Shown one piece after another: positions 17,473 through 25,417 of a stretch of 64,000 nucleotides of DNA; the stretch's first letter is position 1, and the number at the start of each line of letters is the position of its first letter. The notes beneath the pieces were generated by a model, which had not been told where the DNA came from, ran no database searches, and saw only the letters and a list, made by a program, of their open reading frames with translations. The position numbers were made by a program, and so were the translations under genes. Source of the stretch: Bacillota bacterium (GTDB taxonomy: Bacteria > Bacillota > Clostridia > Lachnospirales > Lachnospiraceae); NCBI GenBank assembly GCA_023391695.1, contig JAEWAK010000051.1:51571-115570 (forward strand), given 5' to 3'.

Positions 17473-19773
17473 CTAGTATTGCTTTAATTTACGGTATGCA
17501 CCCGGGGTGATCCCTTCACTCTTTTTAAAAATTTTAATAAGAGTAGAGCTGCTTAAAAAGCCGGTTTTAGCAGCCACTTCCTCAATGGTAACGGGACTGT
17601 CCGATAACAGTTCTTTTGCCCTGATAATTCTTATCTTATACAAATAGTCAATAAGAGCAATTCCCTTTTGATCCCGAAACATCTGGGATAAATAGGAAGG
17701 GGAAATGCGAAGAACCTCTCCTATGGTGGTGTTGTTTAGATTGGGATCCATGTAATTTTTCTCTATAAAAGCCTCTGCCCGGTCACAGATGGTATTGCTT
17801 TCTTTTACCGTTTTACTGTAATCCCGAAGCATATCCAGTATTCTTACCAGGATTTCCAGAAAATCGTTAAAGGGTTCCGCTTTTAAAAGCTGCCCGGTAA
17901 AATTGTTTTTTTCTTCTAAATGCTTAAAGCCGGCTTTATAAATAATTTTATTCAATGAATTTACGGTGTCATAGCGGAAAAATTCCAGGGATTCCAACGC
18001 CGAGTTATCATTTATATTGGCTAAAGCGGTGATCTTATCCACAACCTCCCGGCCGGAGGAACCGGAATGCCCCCTTTTTATATAATCCATAATAATTTGG
18101 GCCGATTTGGAATCGGCGGAATTATTATAATGGAAGGTTTTATTCCGGACCAGAGCATAAGTAATAATGCTGTTTTTTCCGTATTGAAACCGGTATCTCA
18201 TTGTGTGCAGGGCTTCTTTATAAGCAGTGTGGATTTCGGACAGGCCGGAATGTATCCCGGACAGGGCCATGGTAGTATAAATCCCAAAATACTGCCGGAG
18301 GAATCTGGAACATTCTTCGGCAACGGTACTCATATATGATAATCCCTCTTCATTATTACACTCCCTGTTAAAATTCACAATACAGGCATATTGCATGGGG
18401 GAAATATGGATTAAAAAACCCTGGTGGTTCGAAGCACAAAGCTCCTGGGATACATTGGTGAGTATAAAGGATAAAAGGGCAGGAGTTTCTTCTTTTGTAA
18501 AAGGAACTTTAAGGCTGCCGGTTTCCTCCACTCTTATCAGCAGGACTCCGAACCAGTCGGACAGCAGGGTAATATGGTGCTGTAAAAAGACGTCATCCCG
18601 GAACTCTTCACAGGACGGATAGCTGCCACAAAGCGCATGCAGCAGGAAGTCCTGCCGTTCTCTGTCCGCCTTGTTTCCCAGCCGGTTGTTCAGTTGATGA
18701 ATTTCTTCCATACAATTCTTAAGGACATTGTTTATAAATTCCATCTCATTATTCCTTCGGTCGTAAACATAAGCCGTTTTATTTGAGATAGTACCCAGGA
18801 TGGAGGTGATGGGGGAATAATTCTGCTTTGCCAGATAATAAGCGGTAATAAAACTAAATATCATGCAAAGCAAGGTACATAAAATTACGGTAAACCGGAC
18901 ATGGGTCAGTTTGGACCAGAAAACAATGGAGGGGGTTGCGGATACATATATGCAGTCTGCCGAACGGGAGGAGAATACCTGGATGACATAGCGCTCCGTG
19001 CCGAAGGTATCGTAATATAATGTGTTCCCTCCCTCATAGGCCGACAGATTAAAATACGGGCTGACAGTCTGGGAAGAAGCCAGCAGCTTGTTTTTATTAT
19101 CATATAGCATTAATATGCTTTTGCTGTGGAAATCGGCGCTTTGGAATAGATTTTTCAGGGCATTTTTACTAAAACTTACAACGGAAATCATTTCCTCCCC
19201 TCCGGGATATTTCTGGGATACCAAGACTGCCAGGTTGGTATTTCTGGTATCGGAATTTAAGGAGAGCAGAGTGGGCTTTAAATTTCCCACGGGGGTTGAA
19301 AGAACACCGGAAAATCTCGTATAAGTCAGCATGTCCTTATAATAGGCTTCATAAAATATTTTGGAATTTAAACATCCGTTCAGGCCCGCAATTTGCTCCA
19401 AATGAGGGTAATAAATAAAAATGTCCTCGATATCCCTCTGCTTAAAAGGTTTCAGAAATTCTTTCAGTTCGTAGGTTTCATAAAGGGGATAATCCAATTC
19501 CTCCTTTGTATGATAACCGTACTGTCTGGTAAGAGAAGAATTAAGTAAGGACATATTGATTTGTGCCATTTCAGCCAGCCTGGAATCCACAACACTGAAA
19601 AACTGGTACAGGGAGTTGGAACTGGAATTAATAATTTCATTCCGTATGGTTTTTTGGGCAGTGGTGTATGTAATTAAAATTGCGGAAAAAGGGATGGCAA
19701 AAATAATAATATAAGAGATAAAAAATTTCCAGAATACTTTTTTAGTGAATAATTGGGAAAAAAACTTCTTCAT
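17473..19773 (-). CDS. Membrane-bound AraC family regulator
   Basis: The 766-residue protein has a first span at about 14-36, an extracellular sensor region, a second span at about 287-310, a long cytoplasmic linker and a C-terminal AraC helix-turn-helix (about 665-766; TIGEVLRISPSYLSQMFRD and TIEEVAAKTGFLSSSTLIKIFKKSEGITPGAYR). It has no receiver or kinase domain, so it is a one-component sensor-activator acting from the membrane. It is divergent from the binding-protein operon at 20258, whose upstream region carries phased direct repeats that are its likely targets. Confidence 0.88.
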   Translation of the reverse strand: MKKFFSQLFTKKVFWKFFISYIIIFAIPFSAILITYTTAQKTIRNEIINSSSNSLYQFFSVVDSRLAEMAQINMSLLNSSLTRQYGYHTKEELDYPLYETYELKEFLKPFKQRDIEDIFIYYPHLEQIAGLNGCLNSKIFYEAYYKDMLTYTRFSGVLSTPVGNLKPTLLSLNSDTRNTNLAVLVSQKYPGGEEMISVVSFSKNALKNLFQSADFHSKSILMLYDNKNKLLASSQTVSPYFNLSAYEGGNTLYYDTFGTERYVIQVFSSRSADCIYVSATPSIVFWSKLTHVRFTVILCTLLCMIFSFITAYYLAKQNYSPITSILGTISNKTAYVYDRRNNEMEFINNVLKNCMEEIHQLNNRLGNKADRERQDFLLHALCGSYPSCEEFRDDVFLQHHITLLSDWFGVLLIRVEETGSLKVPFTKEETPALLSFILTNVSQELCASNHQGFLIHISPMQYACIVNFNRECNNEEGLSYMSTVAEECSRFLRQYFGIYTTMALSGIHSGLSEIHTAYKEALHTMRYRFQYGKNSIITYALVRNKTFHYNNSADSKSAQIIMDYIKRGHSGSSGREVVDKITALANINDNSALESLEFFRYDTVNSLNKIIYKAGFKHLEEKNNFTGQLLKAEPFNDFLEILVRILDMLRDYSKTVKESNTICDRAEAFIEKNYMDPNLNNTTIGEVLRISPSYLSQMFRDQKGIALIDYLYKIRIIRAKELLSDSPVTIEEVAAKTGFLSSSTLIKIFKKSEGITPGAYRKLKQY

Positions 19774-20040
19774 GGCTTCTCCTGCTGCATAATGTTATGC
19801 ATATATCCAGTGCCGACAAGCTGATATCCATACAAGTACTTGCCTGTATCCCCTTCTGCTGTGTTGCCGGAAGAACACGCAGCATATTTGCTTCTGCCTT
19901 CGCTATGTCTTCTTCCTCCGCCTTACATCCTGAAAATTCACGCTGCAAGGTTGGTGTAGAAATCAATTTGCCGGTATACTGGTAATATCTGTATATCATT
20001 ATATTTTATATTGATGAAAAATAAAACCGCTCTTCTAAAA

Positions 20041-20097
20041 ATGAACAATGGATTTTAAAAATAAACAATTTCTTTTGTAGAAACTAACAACTCATTT
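20041..20097 (+). promoter_or_regulatory. Three phased direct repeats, probable AraC-type activator sites
   Basis: ATGAACAATGGATTTT (20041), ATAAACAATTTCTTTT (20061) and AACTAACAACTCATTTT (20082) repeat every 20-21 bases, two helical turns, in the same orientation. They end about 14 bases before the weak -35 box of the operon promoter, the standard position for an AraC-family activator. Confidence 0.55.
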
Positions 20098-20110
20098 TAA
20101 AATTGAAGGA

Positions 20111-20139
20111 TATACTTTCCGCAACCGGCATTCTATAAT
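20111..20139 (+). promoter_or_regulatory. Activator-dependent promoter of the second sugar-uptake operon
   Basis: TATAAT at 20134-20139 is a perfect -10, while 17 bases upstream the -35 position reads TATACT, a poor match to TTGACA. That fits a promoter needing the activator bound at the upstream repeats. The leader also has two TTGAACTT direct repeats 20 bases apart (20213 and 20233). In 19774-20035 I see no gene. Confidence 0.45.
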
Positions 20140-20257
20140 AGCGTTGGGCAAATCAAGCGGATTTTCGGACCGGCCGGAGAGGTTGAATCTTAAGTTGCCT
20201 AAAATATTTATGTTGAACTTTTAACTATCATATTGAACTTATTAAGGAGGGTGAAAA

Positions 20258-21895
20258 ATGTTAAAAAAGAAGCTTATGGTGCTGGTACTTGTGGCAGCCA
20301 TAATAAGTTCCCTGGCAGCAGGGTGTTCAGGCGGGGGAAATTCAGGCCGGGAAGCGGCTGGCGGGAATAACGCAACTTCCGGTACAAAGGAAACAGAAGC
20401 CGGTAAGGAATTTAATGGATATCCGGTACAGACGGATCAAGTCCTGTCTATCTGGGCCAGTCAGTTAGTACCGTCATCAACCGTAGCGAGCTGGAAGGAA
20501 TCGCCGTTCCATACAGGCCTTGAAAAACAGACCGGGATTTTTATGGATTGGACCTTTCCCACCTCCGGAACGGATGCCAATCAGGCATTTAATTTGATGC
20601 TGGCGGAAACAGAGCTGCCCGATATTATCTGGCACGGTATTATTAATGATGCGGAAACCTATATGGAAGAAGGGATTATCAGGGACTTAACTGACCTTCT
20701 GCCGGTCTATGCTCCAAATTACTGGAAATATCTTAAGAGCCATGAATATGCTGATAAATCGGTAAAAACAGACAGCGGAAAATATTACTGCTTCGGTTTC
20801 TTCCGAGAAGATAGAAGCCAGTCGGTTTATATGGGGCCTATGATACGCCAGGACTGGCTGGAGGAACAGAACCTGGACACACCTGTTACCATCGCAGATT
20901 GGGAAAATACCATACGTACCTTCCATAAAGCCTATGGAGCAAAATTTGCATTTTGCCCTACCTGGAGGGTATCTCCCGGTATGGCGGGAGCTTTCGGGGC
21001 TTATGGTACCATTGAAATGGCACTTTATATAGATAAGGATAATAAGGTGCAGCTGGCACAGGCACAGCCGGAATGGAAAGAATATATGTCCTGGCTGAAC
21101 CGGCTGAATCAGAAAGGACTCATTGATCCCGATGTCATTACATTGGATGACAGCGGTTTAAGAACTAAAATTGCCAACAACCAGACAGGTATAACAAATG
21201 CTAACCTGGGAGCACTGAATACTTTTATTGAAGATGCCGCAGCGAATGGAAACGGAGCGAATTGGGTAGGCATACCATACCCGGTCAGAAATGCAGGGGA
21301 TAAAACCGGTGCAATTTTTACCGAAGACCAGATGGTGGGAGCAGTAGCAGCTATTACCACAAGCTGTCCCGATGAAAAAGTAGAACTGGCACTTCGCTGG
21401 CTGGATTACCCTTTTAGTGAAGAAGGTAATTATTACTGGAACTTTGGTGCAGAGGGGGATACCTATGAAATGATCAACGGGGTGCCTGCACTTACGGATA
21501 AGATAAAAAAACATGAGCTTGGAATGCGGGAAGCCATGGGGTTGTATACCGGACAAACGGGCTGGGGGATAGGAATACAGGCATTACAGATGATTAAACA
21601 GACCTCGCAGCCGGAATCGGAAGAAGCCAGGGCATTATGGTATGACGGAACCAACGAGGAAGCTACAAACTGGATTTATCCAACGGCAGTTACCATGACG
21701 CCGGATGAAACGACGGAAAGCAGCTCAATTTCTAACGCAATCAGTACATATGTTAAAGAAATGTCTTTAAAATTCCTGACAGGGGAGGAATCGCTGGATA
21801 CATTCGATGCTTTTGTACAGACCTTAAATGATATGGGGCTGAAACGTTTGCTGGAAATACGCCAGGCAGCTTATGACCGGTTCCAGACAAGGTGA
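20258..21895 (+). CDS. Extracellular solute-binding lipoprotein (LplA type)
   Basis: The 545-residue protein has a lipobox SLAAGC (Cys23), then a Gly/Asn/Thr-rich linker and a full-length oligosaccharide-binding fold. It should capture sugars for the two permeases downstream. It comes first in its operon, unlike the cluster at 13.9-17.4 kb, and a GC-rich stem-loop separates it from the permeases. TAAGGAGGG precedes the ATG. The ligand is unknown. Confidence 0.9.
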   Translation: MLKKKLMVLVLVAAIISSLAAGCSGGGNSGREAAGGNNATSGTKETEAGKEFNGYPVQTDQVLSIWASQLVPSSTVASWKESPFHTGLEKQTGIFMDWTFPTSGTDANQAFNLMLAETELPDIIWHGIINDAETYMEEGIIRDLTDLLPVYAPNYWKYLKSHEYADKSVKTDSGKYYCFGFFREDRSQSVYMGPMIRQDWLEEQNLDTPVTIADWENTIRTFHKAYGAKFAFCPTWRVSPGMAGAFGAYGTIEMALYIDKDNKVQLAQAQPEWKEYMSWLNRLNQKGLIDPDVITLDDSGLRTKIANNQTGITNANLGALNTFIEDAAANGNGANWVGIPYPVRNAGDKTGAIFTEDQMVGAVAAITTSCPDEKVELALRWLDYPFSEEGNYYWNFGAEGDTYEMINGVPALTDKIKKHELGMREAMGLYTGQTGWGIGIQALQMIKQTSQPESEEARALWYDGTNEEATNWIYPTAVTMTPDETTESSSISNAISTYVKEMSLKFLTGEESLDTFDAFVQTLNDMGLKRLLEIRQAAYDRFQTR

Positions 21896-21961
21896 TTTAA
21901 AATATGGCGGCTGCGCTGCAAAAGTCATGATCCTTCCAGGTAACGGAGCACCGTATTTTAT

Positions 21962-22021
21962 GGGGGTGGCAGGTTAGAGCCGCGGGAAAGCGGATTGCAA
22001 ATGTCCGCTTTGACATCCCCC
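21962..22021 (+). promoter_or_regulatory. Nested stem-loop between binding-protein and permease genes
   Basis: GGGGGTG and CATCCCCC form an outer stem and AAAGCGGA/TCCGCTTT (21987-21994 with 22004-22011) a perfect inner one. No T-tract follows, so it is more likely an mRNA-stabilising or partial-termination structure that lets the binding protein be made in excess. The right arm resembles repeat E (CCGCTTTGA). Confidence 0.55.
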
Positions 22022-22046
22022 TTAATAAAGAAAGGAGAAGAGGAGT

Positions 22047-23009
22047 TTGACCAGGAAAAAACATCATCGGGCAGCAGCCTCCGCGGCCGTTTTAGGGCAG
22101 CCTTTATCAAAAACTATAGCAAAAGATTTTAAGAGGAATAAGGTGAAGTATATCATGATACTGCCCATTGTTATTTATATTGCCATATTTTGCTATAAGC
22201 CCATGTACGGTATTATAATAGCATTTAAAAATTACCGTCCCGCTTTCGGAATATTGGATAGTAAGTGGGTTGGTTTTGATCATTTTATCCGGTTTTTTAA
22301 TGATTATTATTTTTGGAGAATTTTGAGAAACACGGTTTCCATCAGTGCCCTAAGTATTATATTCGGTTTTCCGGCACCCATTATACTTGCGCTGCTGATA
22401 AATGAAATAAGAAACCGGCACTTTAAGAAAACGGTCCAGACCATTTCTTATATGCCCTACTTTATTTCCATTGTTATTATCAGCGGATTGATCCGAACCT
22501 TTACACAATCCGACGGCCTTATCAGCGATATGGCGACGGCTTTGGGAGGAGAGCGCAAGAATCTGCTGGCAAGCAAAAACTGGTTTTACCCAATCTATAT
22601 AATATCTGGAATCTGGCAGTCTGTCGGCTGGGATTCCATAATCTATCTGGCGGCGCTAACCGGAATCGACCAGGAACAGTATGAAGCGGCCAGGGTTGAC
22701 GGAGCCGGAAGAATACGTCAGATGCTCTATATAACCCTGCCGGGCTTACTGCCTACCATCACAATTTTATTTATTCTCAGGATGGGCGGTATTTTAAATG
22801 TAGGTTTTGAGAAGATATTGCTTCTTTATTCCTCCGCAACTTATGAGGTAGCAGATGTCATATCCACCTATGTGTACCGTATCGGTGTGCTGGATGCCAA
22901 TTTTAGTTACAGTACGGCTATCGGCTTATTTAATTCCCTGGTCAACATCTTCTTTTTACTGGCAACCAATGCTGCCGGCAAGAAAGTAAATAATTCCGGT
23001 CTGTTTTAG
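22047..23009 (+). CDS. Sugar ABC transporter permease, LplB type
   Basis: The 320-residue protein has about six membrane spans and the EAA loop (QYEAARVDGAGRIRQMLYITLPGLLP). The probable start is TTG 22047 behind AAAGGAG; there is no ATG before the first span at about 37-58. It forms the channel with the next gene, 12 bases downstream. A shared ATPase from elsewhere is required. Confidence 0.88.
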   Translation: MTRKKHHRAAASAAVLGQPLSKTIAKDFKRNKVKYIMILPIVIYIAIFCYKPMYGIIIAFKNYRPAFGILDSKWVGFDHFIRFFNDYYFWRILRNTVSISALSIIFGFPAPIILALLINEIRNRHFKKTVQTISYMPYFISIVIISGLIRTFTQSDGLISDMATALGGERKNLLASKNWFYPIYIISGIWQSVGWDSIIYLAALTGIDQEQYEAARVDGAGRIRQMLYITLPGLLPTITILFILRMGGILNVGFEKILLLYSSATYEVADVISTYVYRIGVLDANFSYSTAIGLFNSLVNIFFLLATNAAGKKVNNSGLF

Positions 23010-23021
23010 GAGGAGGTTTGT

Positions 23022-23912
23022 ATGAGAATAAGGCATAGGAAAAGAAGCAGGGGAGATTTCGTAATAGATATCACGGTCACCTTATTGATGCTGGGACTTA
23101 TTATTGTAACTTTTTATCCGATCTGGTATGTTGTGTGTGCGTCCTTCAGCAGCAGCGCCGCAATCAGTACGAATCCGGGAAAACTGTTTTGGCCCCGGGA
23201 TTTCGGGCTGGGGGCTTATAAAAAGGCTCTGGAACATCCGCTGATTATAAGCGGTTTCCGGAACATACTTATCGTGCTGGCACTCTCCCTGCCTCTGAAT
23301 ATTATAATGACGCTGCTGTGCGGATATTTTATGGCGGCCAAAAATGTATTCTGGAAGAAATATATCATTGCCTATCTGATGTTTACCATGTTTTTTGGAG
23401 GTGGCTTGATTCCTGCTTATTTAAACCAGAAATCCCTGGGGCTATATAATAATCTGTGGGCTTTGATTATCCCGGGAGCCTTAAGTTTATATAATGCAAT
23501 AATCTGTAAAACGGCAATTGAAGCGGTGCCGGAAAGCCTGACCGAATCAGCATATATAGACGGTGCCGGTGATTTTACGGTTTTATTTAAAATTATCACG
23601 CCGCTGATCAAACCTACCCTGGCAGTTCTACTGCTTTACTATGGAGTGGGGCACTGGAACAGCTGGTTTAATGCGTCTTTATATATTACCAAAAACGAAC
23701 TGCTCCCCATCCAGAACATATTAAGGGCGGTGCTCATAGCGAATTCCAATCTGCTGAATGAGGGGGCGTCCAATAAAGATACCATGGATACTTATGCGGA
23801 AACGATCAAATATGCGGCAATTGTAATCTCAACAGTACCCATCCTGTGCATTTATCCGTTTTTACAGAAATATTTTGTAAAAGGTGTTATGATTGGTGCC
23901 GTAAAAGGATGA
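23022..23912 (+). CDS. Sugar ABC transporter permease, LplC/YtcP type
   Basis: The 296-residue integral membrane protein has the EAA loop LTESAYIDGAGDFTVLFKIITPLIKP and the terminal KYFVKGVMIGAVKG seen in this family. The AGGAGG ribosome binding site overlaps the end of the preceding gene's stop region, so the two permeases are made together. Confidence 0.9.
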   Translation: MRIRHRKRSRGDFVIDITVTLLMLGLIIVTFYPIWYVVCASFSSSAAISTNPGKLFWPRDFGLGAYKKALEHPLIISGFRNILIVLALSLPLNIIMTLLCGYFMAAKNVFWKKYIIAYLMFTMFFGGGLIPAYLNQKSLGLYNNLWALIIPGALSLYNAIICKTAIEAVPESLTESAYIDGAGDFTVLFKIITPLIKPTLAVLLLYYGVGHWNSWFNASLYITKNELLPIQNILRAVLIANSNLLNEGASNKDTMDTYAETIKYAAIVISTVPILCIYPFLQKYFVKGVMIGAVKG

Positions 23913-24056
23913 ATGTGTTATAATAGCAGAAAAGCAGTCTGCATGAATGGCGGTTATTTCTTAATAGAAGGAATAAGCCGTTTAAGGAATAGGGATTTCT
24001 TTACACGGTAAGAGGAGAAGTTCTTAAATGTACGGATAAAGAGGAGGGGATATAAT

Positions 24057-25202
24057 ATGATTGGGACGAGAGAATACTGGCTGGATACCTTGCTTAAAAT
24101 AACAACTCCCGTATTGGAAGCCTTAAGCAGGGATTGTCTGCGTGAGGAAATGCCTGTCGAAGGAAAGCTTCCCAAAGAAGACAGGGCGCAGTATACCTAT
24201 CTGGAGGCATTAGGCCGCAGCCTGTTAGGTATGGCGCCATGGCTTTCTTGTTCGGAACTAAGCGGTGAGGAAGAAAACTTAAGGTTAAAATATGCTAAGA
24301 TGGCAAGGCAGGCAATATCCAATGCCGTTAATCCGGATGCAAAAGACTATATGAATTTTCAGTCCGGCTATCAGCCCATAGTGGATACGGCATTTTTAGC
24401 CCAGGCGATACTGCGTGCGCCGGCCCAGTTGTGGGATCAATTGGAGGAAAGAGACCGGCAAAATCTTATAGCAGCCATGAAGCAGACACGGACCAGGAAA
24501 CCTTACGCCTGTAACTGGCTTTTATTCAGCGGGATGATTGAAGCATTCCTTTATTATGCAAAAGAGGCGGACTGGGATCCCATGAGAATTGATTATGCCA
24601 TAAAACAGCATGAACAATGGTATCTGGGTGACGGTATTTATGGTGACGGCAGAGAGTTTCACTGGGATTATTACAACAGCTTTGTCATTCAGCCCATACT
24701 TACGGATATATTAAAGGTAGTTGGAAAGGAAGAGAAAGACTGGGCAGAAATGATACCGGATGCTTTAAAAAGAGCATCCCATTATGGGACGATTCAGGAG
24801 CATCTGATCGCACCGGACGGTTCCTATCCCATGTTTGGCCGGTCCTTAACCTACCGTTTTGGGGCATTTCACTGCCTGGCACAGACAGTTCTGGATAACA
24901 GGCTGGAACCGGCACTTACTTACGAGCAGGTACGCTGCGGGCTTACGGCGGTTATAAAAAGAATCATGTCATTCCCCGGAAATTTTGATAAAGACGGCTG
25001 GCTCCGGGTTGGTGTGTGCGGGCATCAGCCGGGAATGGGGGAAGGTTATATTTCTACAGGAAGCCTGTACCTTTGTTCAGCAGTTTTTTTACCGCTGGGA
25101 CTTGCACCGTCCCATGTTTTCTGGACCGGTGAAGAGAAACCCTGGACTGCGGTGAAAATGTGGAACGGGGAGAGCGGTATGGAGTGTGAGCATAGTATAT
25201 AG
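24057..25202 (+). CDS. DUF2264 protein, putative carbohydrate-active enzyme
   Basis: The 381-residue protein lacks a signal peptide. It matches the DUF2264 family in motifs such as REYWLDTLLKITTPVLEAL, MNFQSGYQPIVDTAFLAQAIL, KPYACNWLLFSGMIEAFL, YGDGREFHWDYYNSFVIQP and FGRSLTYRFGAFH, consistent with an alpha/alpha-barrel hydrolase or lyase fold. To my knowledge some relatives are classed with beta-glucuronidases (GH154), but I cannot verify that for this protein. It lies 144 bases after the permeases and is probably co-transcribed, suggesting it acts inside the cell on imported oligosaccharides. GAGGAGGGG precedes the ATG. Confidence 0.75.
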   Translation: MIGTREYWLDTLLKITTPVLEALSRDCLREEMPVEGKLPKEDRAQYTYLEALGRSLLGMAPWLSCSELSGEEENLRLKYAKMARQAISNAVNPDAKDYMNFQSGYQPIVDTAFLAQAILRAPAQLWDQLEERDRQNLIAAMKQTRTRKPYACNWLLFSGMIEAFLYYAKEADWDPMRIDYAIKQHEQWYLGDGIYGDGREFHWDYYNSFVIQPILTDILKVVGKEEKDWAEMIPDALKRASHYGTIQEHLIAPDGSYPMFGRSLTYRFGAFHCLAQTVLDNRLEPALTYEQVRCGLTAVIKRIMSFPGNFDKDGWLRVGVCGHQPGMGEGYISTGSLYLCSAVFLPLGLAPSHVFWTGEEKPWTAVKMWNGESGMECEHSI

Positions 25203-25417
25203 AATTTTTCATTCTTCTGGCAGAATAAATCATCTCGTTTTGGATTACCTGGTTTGTTATTAGGAACAATCGGGCTTTTGCCGAGTCTCAAAAGGTTCCT
25301 GCAATTGAAATATTCAGGAAATTTATTGCTAAGTATCTCAATTACAAGGAATCTGTTCCAGTAATGAAAAAAAGGCAGCTTGACCTGCGTTTTCCGATTT
25401 TGGAAAGATTGATTCAC

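Noticed and set aside
19742..19999. 85-codon minus-strand frame upstream of the membrane AraC gene
   Set aside because: Overlaps the AraC start in another frame, no ribosome binding site, and sits in a region that looks regulatory.
21158..21556. 132-codon minus-strand open frame
   Set aside because: Antisense shadow of the binding-protein gene at 20258; composition follows the opposite strand's codon pattern.
25046..25417. 123-codon minus-strand open frame, and coding-like plus-strand text in 25203-25417
   Set aside because: Overlaps the end of the DUF2264 gene, has no start signal, and neither strand gives a family I recognise; possibly an old remnant but not supportable.
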